64,000 nt of DNA from Agrobacterium fabrum str. C58 (GTDB taxonomy: Bacteria; Pseudomonadota; Alphaproteobacteria; Rhizobiales; Rhizobiaceae), in NCBI RefSeq assembly GCF_000092025.1, contig NC_003062.2, positions 494,001 to 558,000 of the forward strand, read 5' to 3'. A program made the translations under genes and the position numbers. Below, in pieces: positions 45,917 through 56,469 of the stretch. Below the pieces are notes generated by a model. It was not told the DNA's origin and ran no database searches. It was given only the letters and a program-made list of their open reading frames with translations. The first letter of the stretch is position 1; every line of letters starts with the position of its first letter.

Positions 45917-46705
45917 TTACTTCAGGTTCTTGCTGACAATCGAAGCCATTTCGTCAGCGGTGGTGATGACCTTGGAATTCATCTCATAGGCGCGCTGCGC
46001 CGTGATGAGGTCGGTGATTTCCTTGACGGCGTCGACGTTCGAGCCTTCGAGGTAGGATTGTTTGACGTAGCCATAGCTCGGATCGTCAGGCACGCCGACA
46101 ACCGGGGCGCCGGAGGCCGGCGTCTGGGAAAAGAGGTTGTCGCCGAGCGGCTTCAGACCCGCTTCGTTGGCGAAGTTGGCGATGGTCAACTGGCCGAGCT
46201 GCGTGAAGTCCGCAGCGTTGCCGATACGCGCCGTCACCTGACCCGTGCGGGTAATGGTGATGTCCTGCGCGTCGGTCGGGATATTGATGTTCGGAATGAC
46301 ATTGTAGCCATCGACCGTCACCAGGTTGCCGTCGGCATTCTTGTTGAAGGCGCCGGCGCGGCTGTAGAGCGTCGAACCATCGGCTGCCTCGATCTGGAAC
46401 CAGCCCTGACCGATGATCGCGACATCGAGCTTGTTGCCGGTTTCGATCAGGTTGCCCTGGGTGTGGATGTTGCGCACGGCGGATGTCTGCACGCCGAGAC
46501 CGATATTGGCGCCCTCAGGCACGATGGCCTGGTTGGCGCGGTTCGGCACGCCCTGCATGCGCTCGGTCTGGTAAAGAAGATCGGTGAACTCCGCGCGCGC
46601 GCGCTTGTAGCCGGTGGTGTTGATGTTGGCGATGTTGTTGGCGATGACTTCCAGATTGGTCTGCTGGGCGTCCATACCGGTGGCAGCGATGGCAAGAGCT
46701 CTCAT
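45917..46705 (-). CDS. flgG: FlgG flagellar distal rod protein
   Basis: 262 residues. Rod/hook family N terminus ([40 protein letters not shown]) and C-terminal helix [17 protein letters not shown]. Builds the distal rod. Confidence 0.96.
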   Translation of the reverse strand: MRALAIAATGMDAQQTNLEVIANNIANINTTGYKRARAEFTDLLYQTERMQGVPNRANQAIVPEGANIGLGVQTSAVRNIHTQGNLIETGNKLDVAIIGQGWFQIEAADGSTLYSRAGAFNKNADGNLVTVDGYNVIPNINIPTDAQDITITRTGQVTARIGNAADFTQLGQLTIANFANEAGLKPLGDNLFSQTPASGAPVVGVPDDPSYGYVKQSYLEGSNVDAVKEITDLITAQRAYEMNSKVITTADEMASIVSKNLK

Positions 46706-46723
46706 GTCAATATTCCTGCTGGG

Positions 46724-47062
46724 CTAGATCTGCATCTTGGTAATGTCGAGATAGGCCGACACGATCTTGTCGCGCAGCGCGATGGCGGTTTGCAGCGACT
46801 GTTCGGCCGAAAGCACGGCATCGACCACTTCGCGGGTATTCGCCTTGCCCTGAATGCCTTCGAAGGAAGCAACTTCCGCCTTCTTCAGATTGTTCATCGC
46901 ATCCATTGATACGTTGCCGAGAACGCTGGCGAAGCTTGCGCCCGTCTGCTGGGCGGGTGTTGACTGCTGCTCGCCGCCGAAAAGGCTTTCCGTCAGCGAG
47001 GAGACGCCGCTTGCGCCGCGGGTGAGCGAAAGAGAACCGAGTTGCTTGATACCGTCGATCAT
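46724..47062 (-). CDS. fliE: FliE MS-ring/rod junction protein
   Basis: 112 residues with FliE features ([61 protein letters not shown] in parts). It connects FliF to the proximal rod. Overlaps flgC by 4 nt. Confidence 0.94.
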   Translation of the reverse strand: MIDGIKQLGSLSLTRGASGVSSLTESLFGGEQQSTPAQQTGASFASVLGNVSMDAMNNLKKAEVASFEGIQGKANTREVVDAVLSAEQSLQTAIALRDKIVSAYLDITKMQI

Positions 47063-47478
47063 TGCGATGCCTTCAGAAGGTCGATTGTGGAGGCGACGAG
47101 GTCGCGTGTCTGGCGGATGACCTGAAGATTGGCGTCATAGCTGCGGTTTGCTTCGCGCATGTCGGCCATTTCGATCAGGACGTTGACGTTCGGCATCTTG
47201 ACCATGCCGTTGGTATCGGCCGCCGGATTGCCGGGGTCGTATTCGTGGACGAAATCGCCACGGTCGACACCGAGCTTCTTTACCTTCACGCGCTCGACGC
47301 CGCTGACGTGGTCCAGCTCGGAGCCGAAGGTGACGGTCTTGCGACGATAGGGATCGGCACCGGGCGTATCGCCGGTCGATCGGGCGTTGGCGATGTTTTC
47401 GGAGACGATGCGCAGTCGTGTGGACTGCACCTCCAGGCCGCTGCCGGCTATCTTGCTTGCCGCACTCAAGGGATCCAT
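47059..47478 (-). CDS. flgC: FlgC flagellar proximal rod protein
   Basis: 139 residues. Rod-family N terminus ([23 protein letters not shown]) and C terminus ([25 protein letters not shown]). Proximal rod subunit, coupled to fliE (ATGA). Confidence 0.95.
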   Translation of the reverse strand: MDPLSAASKIAGSGLEVQSTRLRIVSENIANARSTGDTPGADPYRRKTVTFGSELDHVSGVERVKVKKLGVDRGDFVHEYDPGNPAADTNGMVKMPNVNVLIEMADMREANRSYDANLQVIRQTRDLVASTIDLLKASQ

Positions 47479-47481
47479 GGT

Positions 47482-47874
47482 TTACCTCTTAACCGTCATC
47501 AGCATCATGCGATGGAAGGATTTGACGAGACTGGCGTTCAGGTCGTACTGCCGCTTGATCTCGCCGGTCTTGGTCATTTCTTCCGCAAGCCCGACCGAAT
47601 TGCCCGATTCCTGCATGCCGATCTCGTTGTTGACCGGGTTGTCCCGCACCGCGATATTCTCGCTGAGTGTGCTTTCACCGAGGTGGGCAGGGTTTGTCCT
47701 GGCCATGCCGACCTGCTGGCTGGTGGCCTGCATGACCGCTTCGAAGGGACTGACATCTTTGGCGTGGAACTTGGGTGTGTTGGCGTTGGCGATGTTGGTC
47801 GCCACGACTTCCTGCCGCACGCTCAGCCATTCCGCTTGGCGGGATGCCAGTTCGAACAGTTGAATCGGTTGCAT
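47482..47874 (-). CDS. flgB: FlgB flagellar proximal rod protein
   Basis: 130 residues from ATG 47874, which has GGAGAAG at good distance; ATG 47886 adds four residues. Contains the rod signature EVVATNIANANTPKFHAKDVSPFEAVM. First gene of the ten-gene leftward operon flgB-flgC-fliE-flgG-flgA-flgI-motE-flgH-fliL-fliP. Confidence 0.94.
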   Translation of the reverse strand: MQPIQLFELASRQAEWLSVRQEVVATNIANANTPKFHAKDVSPFEAVMQATSQQVGMARTNPAHLGESTLSENIAVRDNPVNNEIGMQESGNSVGLAEEMTKTGEIKRQYDLNASLVKSFHRMMLMTVKR

Positions 47875-48003
47875 AGACTTCTCCATCTCGTATGGCCCGA
47901 ACCTACGGGGTTAATCTTGCGTCAGACTTGCGGAGAAGGATGAAGGGGTGGAACAATGGAAACAGACGCATTGCTTGCGTGTCCCTCACAAACAAAAAAG
48001 CGC

Positions 48004-48025
48004 GCCGGATGTGTGGCGCGCCTTT
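48004..48025. terminator. Bidirectional terminator after the fliI operon
   Basis: A-run, GCGCGCC, loop GGATGTGT, GGCGCGC, then CTTTTT: T-runs on both strands. It separates the upstream leftward operon ending in the unknown membrane protein from flgB. Confidence 0.75.
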
Positions 48026-48044
48026 TTAGCGGGGAGAAATTCTC

Positions 48045-48608
48045 TCATTTTTCCGGATGATAGGTTTTTCCGGAGGATGTCTCGATCAGCCATTCGCCAT
48101 TGCGCTGCTCGATCTTCGTCAGCAAGGCATTGTCAGGCAATGTGGAACCGACCCGCACCATATACATGCCCGAACTGTCTTCGATCAGGGCGCGGCCATT
48201 GGAGACATGTAGCAGACGGAACGATGTCTGGCCGGGGAAGGGCTGGTCTTCGATCCCGGCTGCCACATTGTTCTGTCTCTCCTTGCCGCCAGCGTTGACG
48301 GTCGCCGTCGTCAGCATGTCGGGCAGCTCCGCCGCTGGCGGGGTGTCTTCCTTGTTACGGTTGGTCATGGCCATGGGCGAGACACTGAAGACTTCCCGCG
48401 GTCCGGTATGAGGCAGATCGCGGGTGCGATCGCCGCCCGCCACCTTCATGCCGAATTTCTCCTCGTTGAAGAAGACGTACCAGGGGAAAAAGGCTGCTGC
48501 AGCGGCAAGCGCGATGCCCGTCCATGCGAGAATGCGGTCGGGCGTAAAGAAGATCGGCTTGGACAGCACGTCTTCATCGTGGCTATTGTCGTTCCGCTTG
48601 TTGTTCAC
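48045..48608 (-). CDS. Unknown flagellar-cluster membrane protein with PilP-like C terminus
   Basis: 187 residues. A polar N terminus, one membrane helix (RILAWTGIALAAAAAFFPWYVFF), a Thr/Pro/Asn-rich linker and a compact C-terminal beta domain (FRLLHVSNGRALIEDSSGMYMVRVGSTLPDNALLTKIEQ in parts) that resembles the lipoprotein PilP or TrbG-type beta domains. It corresponds in place to orf25 of the S. meliloti flagellar region. Because it follows fliI it might be expected to be fliJ, but it has no coiled coil, so it is not FliJ. Function unknown. Confidence 0.75.
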   Translation of the reverse strand: MNNKRNDNSHDEDVLSKPIFFTPDRILAWTGIALAAAAAFFPWYVFFNEEKFGMKVAGGDRTRDLPHTGPREVFSVSPMAMTNRNKEDTPPAAELPDMLTTATVNAGGKERQNNVAAGIEDQPFPGQTSFRLLHVSNGRALIEDSSGMYMVRVGSTLPDNALLTKIEQRNGEWLIETSSGKTYHPEK

Positions 48609-48612
48609 GGGG

Positions 48613-50034
48613 TCAGCCTCTCATTCTCGGATTGACCTGGGGCTGGCCATTCTGTGCTCCACCGCGTAGTGCGGTCGCCAGATCGGCATAGGCATCCTGT
48701 GCCGCCGGTTCGTCCGGTAGCTGTTTCAGCGTTTCATAGATGATCGGAACCTGCTTCACCGCCATGTCGAGATCGGGGTCGGTTCCGGGCCGGTAACCGC
48801 CGATGAGGCGAAGATCCCGCGTTTCCTCGAAACGATGCACCAGCGCCTTCAGGCGCGAGACCAGCTTTTCCTGATCCGGCGTCCACGCCTTCTTGGCAAG
48901 ACGCGAGATCGAGGCGAGCGGATTGATCGGCGGATAGCGGCCCTCTTCGGCAAGGCTGCGATCCAGCACGATATGGCCGTCGAGAATACCACGGGTCGAA
49001 TCGGCAATCGGATCGTTGTGATTGTCACCATCCACGAGGATGGAGACGATGGCGGTGATGGTGCCGGTGCCTTCCGCGCCCGGTCCTGCCCGTTCCAGCA
49101 GCCGCGGCAGTTCGGTGAAGACCGAGGCGGGATAACCGCGTGCGACGGGCGGTTCGCCCGAAGCGACCGCCACTTCGCGGATCGCATGGGCAAATCGCGT
49201 CACGCTGTCGATGATGAGAAGGACATTGTCGCCCTGATCGCGGAAATGCTCGGCAATGGTGACGGCGGAAAGCGGGGCCATCTTGCGCAGCATCGGGCTC
49301 TCGTCGCTCGTCGCGACGACGGCGACGGACTTGCTCATATTATCGCCCATCGTGTCTTCGATGAATTCGCGCACTTCGCGGCCACGTTCGCCGACAAGCG
49401 CAATCACCACCTTGTCGAAGGCATCGGCTTTGGCGAGCATCGACAGCAGCGTGGATTTGCCCACGCCCGAACCGGCGAAAATACCGAGACGCTGCCCAAG
49501 GCAGAGCGGTGAGAAAATATCGATAGCCCGCACGCCCGTCTTGAACGGTGTCTCCACCCTTTTACGGGTCATCGAGGGCGGCGCATTGTTGGAAATCGAA
49601 CGGCGCACGATGCCGGAAGCAAGCGGCCCCTGGCCGTCGATCGGCTCGCCAAGCGCATTGATGGTGCGCCCGCACCAGCTCTCGTCGGGCGAGACGCGGA
49701 AGGCACCCTTGCGGATGACGGTGTCGTGGATGCCGATCGGCTCGCCGGGCTCGATAGGGCAGACATAGCAGATATCCGGTTCCACGCGCACGACTTCGCC
49801 GAGATGAATGCCGGTTGCGCTGCGATGGGCAACGAATTCGCCGAGCCGCACATGCCGCGACAGGCCGGACACCGTATAGTGCCCGGCGGCGATGGTGCGG
49901 ACATGGCCGCCATGCGCCACCGAGAACTCCGGATCGGCATAGTGCCCGGCAAGGCTGGCGAGCTGGGCGAGCTTCGGCGAAATGGCCCAGCCCGAGAGCT
50001 TGGATTCCGAGAGCATGGATTCCGGCATTGTCAT
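48613..50034 (-). CDS. fliI: FliI flagellar export ATPase
   Basis: 473 residues. Walker A GSGVGKST at about 188-195, ALVGERGREVREFIED, Walker B VLLIIDSVTRFAHA and the F1-beta-like SIFTELPRLLERAGPG type stretch. It energises and unfolds flagellar export substrates. Follows flgF (11 nt gap). Confidence 0.96.
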   Translation of the reverse strand: MTMPESMLSESKLSGWAISPKLAQLASLAGHYADPEFSVAHGGHVRTIAAGHYTVSGLSRHVRLGEFVAHRSATGIHLGEVVRVEPDICYVCPIEPGEPIGIHDTVIRKGAFRVSPDESWCGRTINALGEPIDGQGPLASGIVRRSISNNAPPSMTRKRVETPFKTGVRAIDIFSPLCLGQRLGIFAGSGVGKSTLLSMLAKADAFDKVVIALVGERGREVREFIEDTMGDNMSKSVAVVATSDESPMLRKMAPLSAVTIAEHFRDQGDNVLLIIDSVTRFAHAIREVAVASGEPPVARGYPASVFTELPRLLERAGPGAEGTGTITAIVSILVDGDNHNDPIADSTRGILDGHIVLDRSLAEEGRYPPINPLASISRLAKKAWTPDQEKLVSRLKALVHRFEETRDLRLIGGYRPGTDPDLDMAVKQVPIIYETLKQLPDEPAAQDAYADLATALRGGAQNGQPQVNPRMRG

Positions 50035-50045
50035 CCGTCAGTTCC

Positions 50046-50780
50046 TCAACGCGCGCCGCCGAGCGTCTTGATGCCCTCGCCGAAGGTCGATTCGGTATCG
50101 CGCATCATCGAGGAAATGCTCTCAAAGGCGCGGTTGACCTGGATGAGCTGCGTCATCTGGGAAATGCCGTTGACGTTCGACTGCTCGAGATAACCCTGAA
50201 CGACGCCGACCTCATGATTGTTGACGACCGGAACGGGCTGGGCCACGGGCTTCACGCCGCTATTGGGGTGACGCAGGAAGCCCTTTGAAAAATCCGCCTG
50301 GAAGATGCCGAGCGAGGCGGCGATGGTGTCGTTCTGCCTGATGGCGCCGTCGAGGCCGACGGTGATCGGGCCGCCATTCGGATTGAGCCTGATCGGGCCG
50401 CCGCCCGCGTCGAGGACGGGATAACCGCTGGACGAAATCAATGCGCCGTCCGGGCGCATGGTGAAACGGCCGTCGCGCGTCAGGATCTGGCCATCCGGCG
50501 TATCCAGCGCAAACCAGGCGTCGCCCTTGATGGCGAAATCGAAGGAATTGCCGGTCTGCTCGAAAGCGCCCTGGCGTGTGGAGAGATAGTCGTTGCCCTG
50601 CGACACGAAAGCCACCTTGGCATTCATGTCATTGTGGTTCTTGGCGACCATTTCGTCGAATTTTACCTCGGAGCCGCGGAAGCCGACCGTGTTCACATTC
50701 GCCATATTGTCAGAAATGGTGGTGAGACGGCGCTCCAGCGCGATCTGCGAGGACAGGGCGACATATAGTCCGGATTGCAT
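50046..50780 (-). CDS. flgF: FlgF flagellar proximal rod protein
   Basis: 244 residues. Rod N terminus (SGLYVALSSQIALERRLTTISDNMANVNTVGFRGSEVKF in parts) and C-terminal helix (QVNRAFESISSMMRDTE). Proximal rod subunit; encoded right after the DUF1217 gene with a 1-nt gap. Confidence 0.95.
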   Translation of the reverse strand: MQSGLYVALSSQIALERRLTTISDNMANVNTVGFRGSEVKFDEMVAKNHNDMNAKVAFVSQGNDYLSTRQGAFEQTGNSFDFAIKGDAWFALDTPDGQILTRDGRFTMRPDGALISSSGYPVLDAGGGPIRLNPNGGPITVGLDGAIRQNDTIAASLGIFQADFSKGFLRHPNSGVKPVAQPVPVVNNHEVGVVQGYLEQSNVNGISQMTQLIQVNRAFESISSMMRDTESTFGEGIKTLGGAR

Positions 50781-50781
50781 A

Positions 50782-51561
50782 TCATTTGCCTCCGAGTTTC
50801 AGGGAGTTGATGGAAATCAGCAGGTCGGGGGAAATGCCGTAGCCGCTGGAGGAGCCGAAAACGGCCAGGGGATCGTAGGTCGTCGAGGGGTTTTGCATTT
50901 CCCACATGATGGTGAAACGCTCGAGCAACTTGCCGACCTTTTCAGGATCCTGCAGATCCTTGATATTGATGCTCTTTTCGATGAGGGCGGCCTGCTTGTC
51001 GACATCAGCAGCAGCAAATGCGTCAGGCAGGTTGAACGTTGTGCGGAAGACCTGCGCAAGCGCGTCGTCGGCCAGAAAATCGAGGCCGGATTTGATTGTC
51101 GGTGCCTTGCGCTCGAAATAAAGGGCGAGCCGGACGCCGTTATTGTCGTCGCCCGCTTCCTGTTCCAGCGTCTGGCGGGCGTAGTTGCCGATGACACCTG
51201 ATTTGGCCGCCTCGGTCGCGGTTGCCGCCGCACCCAGGCCCGCGAAATCCAGCGACTTTGCAAGCTCGGCATAACGATTGTCGGAGAGCTTGTTGGCGAA
51301 GGCGTTCTTATCGCTCGCCCCTTCCGTCAACACCTTGCGGATGAAGGCTTTTGCATAGGCCATGTCTTCCAGGCCGTGGGCTTTCAGCGCGTAATTGTAA
51401 AGACGTGTATCGGCCATGAAATCGTCGATGGATTTCACGCTGCCGATCTTTTCACGGTAATATTCGGTCTCGCGTGCCACGTCTGGCTGCTTCGAGACCC
51501 GCTCGAGCGATTTGCCGATATCCTGACTGATCAGTCTGTAGCTGGTATAGGTGGAAGTCAC
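50782..51561 (-). CDS. DUF1217 flagellar-associated protein
   Basis: 259 residues from GTG 51561; the frame is open upstream to 51720 but that part lacks family features. Begins TSTYTSYRLISQDIGKSLERV and continues as a mostly helical protein with YYREKIGSVKSIDDFMADTRLYNYALKAHGL, the DUF1217 pattern common in flagellar operons of alphaproteobacteria. First gene of the leftward flgF-fliI operon, divergent from motA. It is also similar in style to rod/hook-associated helices, so export is possible. Function not known to me. Confidence 0.8.
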   Translation of the reverse strand: MTSTYTSYRLISQDIGKSLERVSKQPDVARETEYYREKIGSVKSIDDFMADTRLYNYALKAHGLEDMAYAKAFIRKVLTEGASDKNAFANKLSDNRYAELAKSLDFAGLGAAATATEAAKSGVIGNYARQTLEQEAGDDNNGVRLALYFERKAPTIKSGLDFLADDALAQVFRTTFNLPDAFAAADVDKQAALIEKSINIKDLQDPEKVGKLLERFTIMWEMQNPSTTYDPLAVFGSSSGYGISPDLLISINSLKLGGK

Positions 51562-51747
51562 TGAACCGCCGCTCTCGTTTGATCCCGATTTCAAGGCGCA
51601 CGTCCGCCCTTGTCGGCATAATGTCGCGGCTTGCTTGTGCGAAACTGGCTGAGGTGAGGGCGGGGCAGGAGGCATTGCGGACAGGTTCACGCAAGCCACA
51701 TTTTCTAGACATGGCGCCATGGAACACTGTTCGGGCGTGGTCGATCA
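51562..51747. promoter_or_regulatory. Divergent control region between the flgF operon and motA
   Basis: 186 nt separating the leftward DUF1217-flgF-fliI genes from the rightward motA-fliM-fliN-fliG genes. It must hold both promoters; no clear consensus visible. Confidence 0.5.
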
Positions 51748-52620
51748 ATGAATATTGTAATTGGACTTATAATCACCTTCGGCTGCATCATCGGCGGCTA
51801 TATGGCGATGGGCGGTCATTTGAACGTGCTGGTTCAGCCGTTCGAATTGATGATCATCGGAGGCGCCGGTCTCGGCGGCTTCATCATGGCGAACCCGATG
51901 AAGGTCGTGAAGGATTCGGGCAAGGCGCTCGGCGAGGCCTTCAAGCATTCGGTTCCGAAGGAGCGCAACTATCTCGACGTGCTCGGCGTGCTGTATTCGC
52001 TGATGCGCGACCTGCGTACGAAGTCGCGCAACGAGATCGAAGCGCACATCGATAATCCGGAAGAATCCTCGATCTTCCAGAGCGCGCCGTCGGTCCTGAA
52101 GAACAAGGAACTCACCTCCTTCATCTGTGATTATGTCCGTCTCATCATCATCGGCAATGCCCGCAGCCACGAAATCGAGGCGCTGATGGATGAGGAAATC
52201 GAGACCATCCTGCACGACAAGCTGAAGCCTTACCACGCGATCACCACCATGGGCGATTCCTTCCCCGCCATCGGTATCGTCGCGGCGGTCCTCGGCGTCA
52301 TCAAGGCCATGGGCAAGATCAACGAATCGCCGGAAGTGCTCGGCGGTCTGATCGGCGCAGCACTCGTCGGCACCATGCTCGGCATCATCCTGTCCTATTC
52401 GATCTGCAACCCGCTCGCTTCGCAGGTCAAGATCGTCCGCACCAAGCAGCACCGCCTCTACATCATCGTCAAGCAGACGCTGATCGCCTACATGAACGGC
52501 TCGGTGCCGCAGGTTGCGCTTGAATATGGCCGCAAGACCATCTCCAACTATGAACGGCCGTCCATCGATGCCGTCGAGCAGGAGATGATGAATCCCGGCG
52601 GCGAAAACAAGGCGGCATGA
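51748..52620 (+). CDS. motA: MotA flagellar stator protein
   Basis: 290 residues, four membrane helices. The conserved proline/glycine segment [16 protein letters not shown] precedes TM3 and a cytoplasmic loop between TM2 and TM3 (about 60-155) carries the charged residues that contact FliG. With MotB it forms the proton-driven stator. Overlaps fliM by 4 nt. Confidence 0.96.
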   Translation: MNIVIGLIITFGCIIGGYMAMGGHLNVLVQPFELMIIGGAGLGGFIMANPMKVVKDSGKALGEAFKHSVPKERNYLDVLGVLYSLMRDLRTKSRNEIEAHIDNPEESSIFQSAPSVLKNKELTSFICDYVRLIIIGNARSHEIEALMDEEIETILHDKLKPYHAITTMGDSFPAIGIVAAVLGVIKAMGKINESPEVLGGLIGAALVGTMLGIILSYSICNPLASQVKIVRTKQHRLYIIVKQTLIAYMNGSVPQVALEYGRKTISNYERPSIDAVEQEMMNPGGENKAA

Positions 52621-53582
52621 TCATGGCAAAAGCTGCAGCGCAGAAAGCCTCCGCCCCCACCATCGACACCGCCCTGCTCGCGAAACTTACGGGAGGGCTC
52701 ACCGACCGCAAGACGATCGCGAAGATCGGTGCGGACATCGGCCATCTCTATAGCGAATTCCTGCCGGATACCTTTCACAGCGAGACCGGCATTGCGATCG
52801 ACGTCGAATATATCGGTTCCGAATCGGGGCTGATGACCGATCTCATCGCCAATGTCGGGCAGAATGTTGCGGTTGCCGATTGTTCGCTGCGCAACTGGTG
52901 CCCCAATTTCATGATGGCGGTCGGCAACGGCTTCGTCATTGCGCTGATGGAGCGCATGCTGGGTGCGTCGCCCGATAGTATCGGCGACCCGGACGAGCGC
53001 AACCTGTCCCATATCGAGCTCGATCTCGCGGCGATGGTTCTCGGCCGTATCGCCGGTGTCCTGCGCTCCGGTGTCAATGCGCCGGGTGGCTTCGAAGCGA
53101 CGATCGATCCGCCGTTCAATGCCAATGGAAAAAGCGCCTTCGACGAGATGATCGCCGGCCTTTACGGCGTGACCATCCGCATGAAGATCGATATCGGCAA
53201 GGTATCCTCGGAATTTTCTCTCATCGTGCCGCAGCGGCCGCTGCTCAAGACCTCCATCGTCGCCCCCAAGGCTTCAGCCCAGGCGCTGAAGAAGCAGGAG
53301 GAATGGATGGATATGATCTCGCAGCAGGTGAAGAGATCGCAGGTCACGCTTGAGGCGCGCATCAAGCTCGAAACGCTGACGCTGCGGACGATTTCCAGGC
53401 TGGTGGCTGGCGATGTCATTCCGTTTCAGGATCTGAAGCAGGATGATATCGGCGTCGAGGTCAGCGCCAACGGCTCCAAGCTCTATAATTGCGAATTCGG
53501 CAAGTCAGGCGACCGCTACATGGTTCGGGTGAAGAACAATGTCAGCACGGACGACGAGATCTTACGACATTTGATGGGTTAA
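52617..53582 (+). CDS. fliM: FliM flagellar C-ring protein
   Basis: 321 residues from ATG 52617 (ATG 52623 is an alternative). A divergent rhizobial FliM: central CheC-like domain about 45-230 and a C-terminal SpoA domain about 240-320. The N-terminal CheY-binding EIDAL-type motif of enteric FliM is not present in the canonical form; the start reads [21 protein letters not shown]. Part of the switch that receives CheY2. Coupled to motA (ATGA). Confidence 0.9.
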   Translation: MIMAKAAAQKASAPTIDTALLAKLTGGLTDRKTIAKIGADIGHLYSEFLPDTFHSETGIAIDVEYIGSESGLMTDLIANVGQNVAVADCSLRNWCPNFMMAVGNGFVIALMERMLGASPDSIGDPDERNLSHIELDLAAMVLGRIAGVLRSGVNAPGGFEATIDPPFNANGKSAFDEMIAGLYGVTIRMKIDIGKVSSEFSLIVPQRPLLKTSIVAPKASAQALKKQEEWMDMISQQVKRSQVTLEARIKLETLTLRTISRLVAGDVIPFQDLKQDDIGVEVSANGSKLYNCEFGKSGDRYMVRVKNNVSTDDEILRHLMG

Positions 53583-53645
53583 ATCCTGCCCGGCCTTTTG
53601 GGTTTTGGGCAGGCTGACGCAAGTTTCAAAGGGAATAATCAGCGC

Positions 53646-54185
53646 ATGGCTACGAAGAAAACACCTGTGACCGATGATGCGGCGTTGCCGTCGTTTGAAG
53701 ACGGCGTCGACCTCGACCAGGCTATCGGCGATCTGCGTGGCGTCCTCAAGACGGATGCGGAAGGTTCGCTCTCCGATTTTGGCGACTTCGGCGATTTCGG
53801 AAGCACGGACGAGGTTTCGACAGACAATGACCTTTCCGCCTTCGGTGGCGGAGCGGCGGATTTTGCGATGGACGATTTTGCCGCCGCCCCGCAGGTCGCG
53901 GGCGTGAAGGCACCGCTTGGCAGCGGCTTGTCCGAAAATATGGAAATGATCATGGACATCCCGATCGATGTCCAGATCGTTCTCGGCACCAGCAGAATGC
54001 TCGTTTCGGGGCTGATGAGCCTCGAAGAGGGTGCGACGATCGCGCTTGATCGCAAGATTGGCGAGCCCGTCGAAATCATGGTGAATGGCCGCCGTATTGC
54101 GCGCGGTGAAATAACGGTTCTGGAAGACGACGATACGCGCTTCGGCGTAAAATTGATTGAAGTACTGAGTACGCGAAAAGCCTGA
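53646..54185 (+). CDS. fliN: FliN flagellar C-ring protein
   Basis: 179 residues from ATG 53646. An acidic, Asp/Phe-rich extension about 1-90 ([17 protein letters not shown]) precedes the SpoA domain ([20 protein letters not shown]...[21 protein letters not shown]). The SpoA part forms the bottom of the C ring. The long acidic tail is larger than that of enteric FliN. Confidence 0.93.
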   Translation: MATKKTPVTDDAALPSFEDGVDLDQAIGDLRGVLKTDAEGSLSDFGDFGDFGSTDEVSTDNDLSAFGGGAADFAMDDFAAAPQVAGVKAPLGSGLSENMEMIMDIPIDVQIVLGTSRMLVSGLMSLEEGATIALDRKIGEPVEIMVNGRRIARGEITVLEDDDTRFGVKLIEVLSTRKA

Positions 54186-54212
54186 TCCCTGTGGGGACGG
54201 AGAGGAAAGACC

Positions 54213-55256
54213 ATGATGGACTTCGAGGATTTCGGTAATCCCCTTGCGGGCAAGCCGTTGTCTCAGGCCGACAAGGCGGCCGCGGTGCTTCTTGCCATGG
54301 GCAAGGGCGTCGCCGGCAAGCTGCTGAAATTTTTCACGCAGCACGAATTGCAGATGATCATTTCCTCGGCTCAGACGCTGCGCGTCATTCCTCCGGATGA
54401 ACTCGCGCAGATCGTGGCGGAATTCGAAGACCTGTTCACCGAAGGAACGGGCCTGATGGACAATGCCAAGGCAATCGAAAGTATTCTCGAAGAGGGGCTG
54501 ACGCCTGAAGAGGTCGATAGCCTTCTCGGTCGCCGCGCGGCCTTCCAGGCCTATGAAGCGTCGATCTGGGACCGTCTGCAGGAAGCCGAGCCGGAATTCG
54601 TCGGCAAGTTCCTGCTGCGCGAGCATCCGCAGACCATCGCCTATATTCTCTCCATGCTGCCTTCTTCCTTCGGCGCCAAGGTTCTCCTGACCATTCCGGA
54701 AGAACAGCGCGCCGATATCATGAACCGTACGGTGAACATGAAGGAAGTCAGCCCGACCGCCGCGCAGATCATCGAGAAGCGCGTGGTCAACCTCATCAAC
54801 GAGATCGAGGCCGAGCGCAATGCCGGCGGTTCCACAAAGGTTGCCGATCTGATGAACGAACTGGACAAGCCGCAGGTCGACACGTTGCTGAGTTCGCTCG
54901 AAACGCTCAGCAAGGAAGCCGCCAACAAGGTCAAACCGAAGATCTTCCTCTTCGACGACCTTATGTTCATGCCGCAGCGCAGCCGCGTCCTGCTGCTCAA
55001 CGATGTTTCGGCGGATGTTCTGACCATGGCGCTGCGTGGCGCCACGGTGGAAATCAAGGAATGTGTGCTCTCCAGCATCAGCCCGCGCCAGCGTCGTATG
55101 ATCGAATCGGACCTTGCGGTCCCGCAGGCCTCGCTCAACACCCGCGAAGTGGCTATTGCCCGCCGCGCGGTGGCGCAGGAGGCGATCCGGCTCGCCAATT
55201 CCGGCCAGATCCAGCTGAAGGACGTCGCCGCGGAAGAACAGTCGGCCGCCGCTTAA
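54213..55256 (+). CDS. fliG: FliG flagellar rotor protein
   Basis: 347 residues. N-terminal MS-ring-binding domain (DKAAAVLLAMGKGVAGKLLKFF), middle EHPQTIAYILSMLP motif, and C-terminal torque domain with charged helices (VKPKIFLFDDLMFMPQRSRVLLLNDVSADVL in parts). Interacts with MotA. Confidence 0.96.
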   Translation: MMDFEDFGNPLAGKPLSQADKAAAVLLAMGKGVAGKLLKFFTQHELQMIISSAQTLRVIPPDELAQIVAEFEDLFTEGTGLMDNAKAIESILEEGLTPEEVDSLLGRRAAFQAYEASIWDRLQEAEPEFVGKFLLREHPQTIAYILSMLPSSFGAKVLLTIPEEQRADIMNRTVNMKEVSPTAAQIIEKRVVNLINEIEAERNAGGSTKVADLMNELDKPQVDTLLSSLETLSKEAANKVKPKIFLFDDLMFMPQRSRVLLLNDVSADVLTMALRGATVEIKECVLSSISPRQRRMIESDLAVPQASLNTREVAIARRAVAQEAIRLANSGQIQLKDVAAEEQSAAA

Positions 55257-55381
55257 GCGGAAGCCGGTTGATAACCCGCCCCCAGGGCGAAGCGGGCCAT
55301 TGCGATGGCCGGCCACGAACGCTAGTTTCGAAATGACGGCCTGCCGGGATCGGCGGGCCTTTCTTATTTCGGGAACGTGCC

Positions 55382-56464
55382 TTGGCAGACGATCAGGACA
55401 AGGACAGTAAAACAGAAGACCCAACGGAGAAAAAACTCCGTGATGCGGCGGAAAAGGGCAATCTGCCATTTTCTCGCGAAGTGCCGATCTTTGCGTCGTC
55501 GCTCGCCTTTTACTGCTATCTGGTTTTCTTCCTGCCCGAGGGTGCCGGCCGTCTCGGGGTCACCTTGAAGGACCTGTTCGGCCAGCCCGAACAGTGGAAC
55601 CTCAGCACCCGGCCGGATGCCCTGGCGCTGCTCTATTTTCTCGGCACATCCGTCGCTTACCTACTCATGCCGGCCATGATCATGTTCATCGTCTTCGGCC
55701 TTGCCTCGTCATTTCTTCAGAACCTGCCGTCGCCTGTGCTTGAACGGGTGCGTCCGCAATGGTCACGCATTTCGCCGGCAAAGGGTTTCACGCGCATCTA
55801 CAGCAAGCAGGGTTTCGTGGAGTTCGCCAAATCGGTGTTCAAGATTATGATCGTTTCGATCATCATGTTCTTTGCGCTTCGCGGTGATTTCTACAGCCTC
55901 ATCGATCTGATGTTTTCCGATCCGCAGGTGATTTTCGTGCGCGTGGTCGAGATCGTCAAAAAAATGATGGTCGTCATCTTGCTCTCGACCGCGCTGCTCG
56001 CCGCCGTGGACGTCTTATGGACACGACATCACTGGTTCAGCCAGCTGAAAATGACGAAGCATGAGGTGAAGGAAGAATATAAGCAGTCGCAGGGTGACCC
56101 GGTGGTCAAATCCCGCCAGCGCTCGATCGCCCGCGACCGTGCCCGCCGCCGCATGATCAACAACGTGCCGCGTGCGACGCTCGTCATCGCCAACCCGACA
56201 CACTTTGCGGTAGCGCTGCGTTACGTGCGCGAAGAGGGTGACGCCCCTGTCGTCGTCGCCAAGGGCCAGGACCTTATCGCATTGAAAATCCGCCAGATTG
56301 CGGAAGAAAACAACATCCCCGTTTTTGAAGACCCTCCGCTTGCACGCTCCATGTTTGCGCAAGTCTCGGTAGATAGTGTGATTCCACCAGTCTTTTACAA
56401 GGCTGTGGCGGAGCTCGTTCATCGGGTTTACGCCCGGACGTCATCGAAAATACGGGTTCAATAA
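55382..56464 (+). CDS. flhB: FlhB flagellar export gate protein
   Basis: 360 residues from TTG 55382. Four membrane helices (about 35-205) and a cytoplasmic domain with the self-cleavage site N271-P-T-H274. FlhB controls the switch from hook to filament export. A 125-nt gap separates it from fliG. Confidence 0.96.
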   Translation: MADDQDKDSKTEDPTEKKLRDAAEKGNLPFSREVPIFASSLAFYCYLVFFLPEGAGRLGVTLKDLFGQPEQWNLSTRPDALALLYFLGTSVAYLLMPAMIMFIVFGLASSFLQNLPSPVLERVRPQWSRISPAKGFTRIYSKQGFVEFAKSVFKIMIVSIIMFFALRGDFYSLIDLMFSDPQVIFVRVVEIVKKMMVVILLSTALLAAVDVLWTRHHWFSQLKMTKHEVKEEYKQSQGDPVVKSRQRSIARDRARRRMINNVPRATLVIANPTHFAVALRYVREEGDAPVVVAKGQDLIALKIRQIAEENNIPVFEDPPLARSMFAQVSVDSVIPPVFYKAVAELVHRVYARTSSKIRVQ

Positions 56465-56469
56465 AACCA

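Noticed and set aside
53562..55469. 635-residue open frame opposite fliN, fliG and the flhB start
   Set aside because: Spans three real genes on the other strand, composition typical of antisense frames (Arg/His/Asp-rich), no ribosome site.
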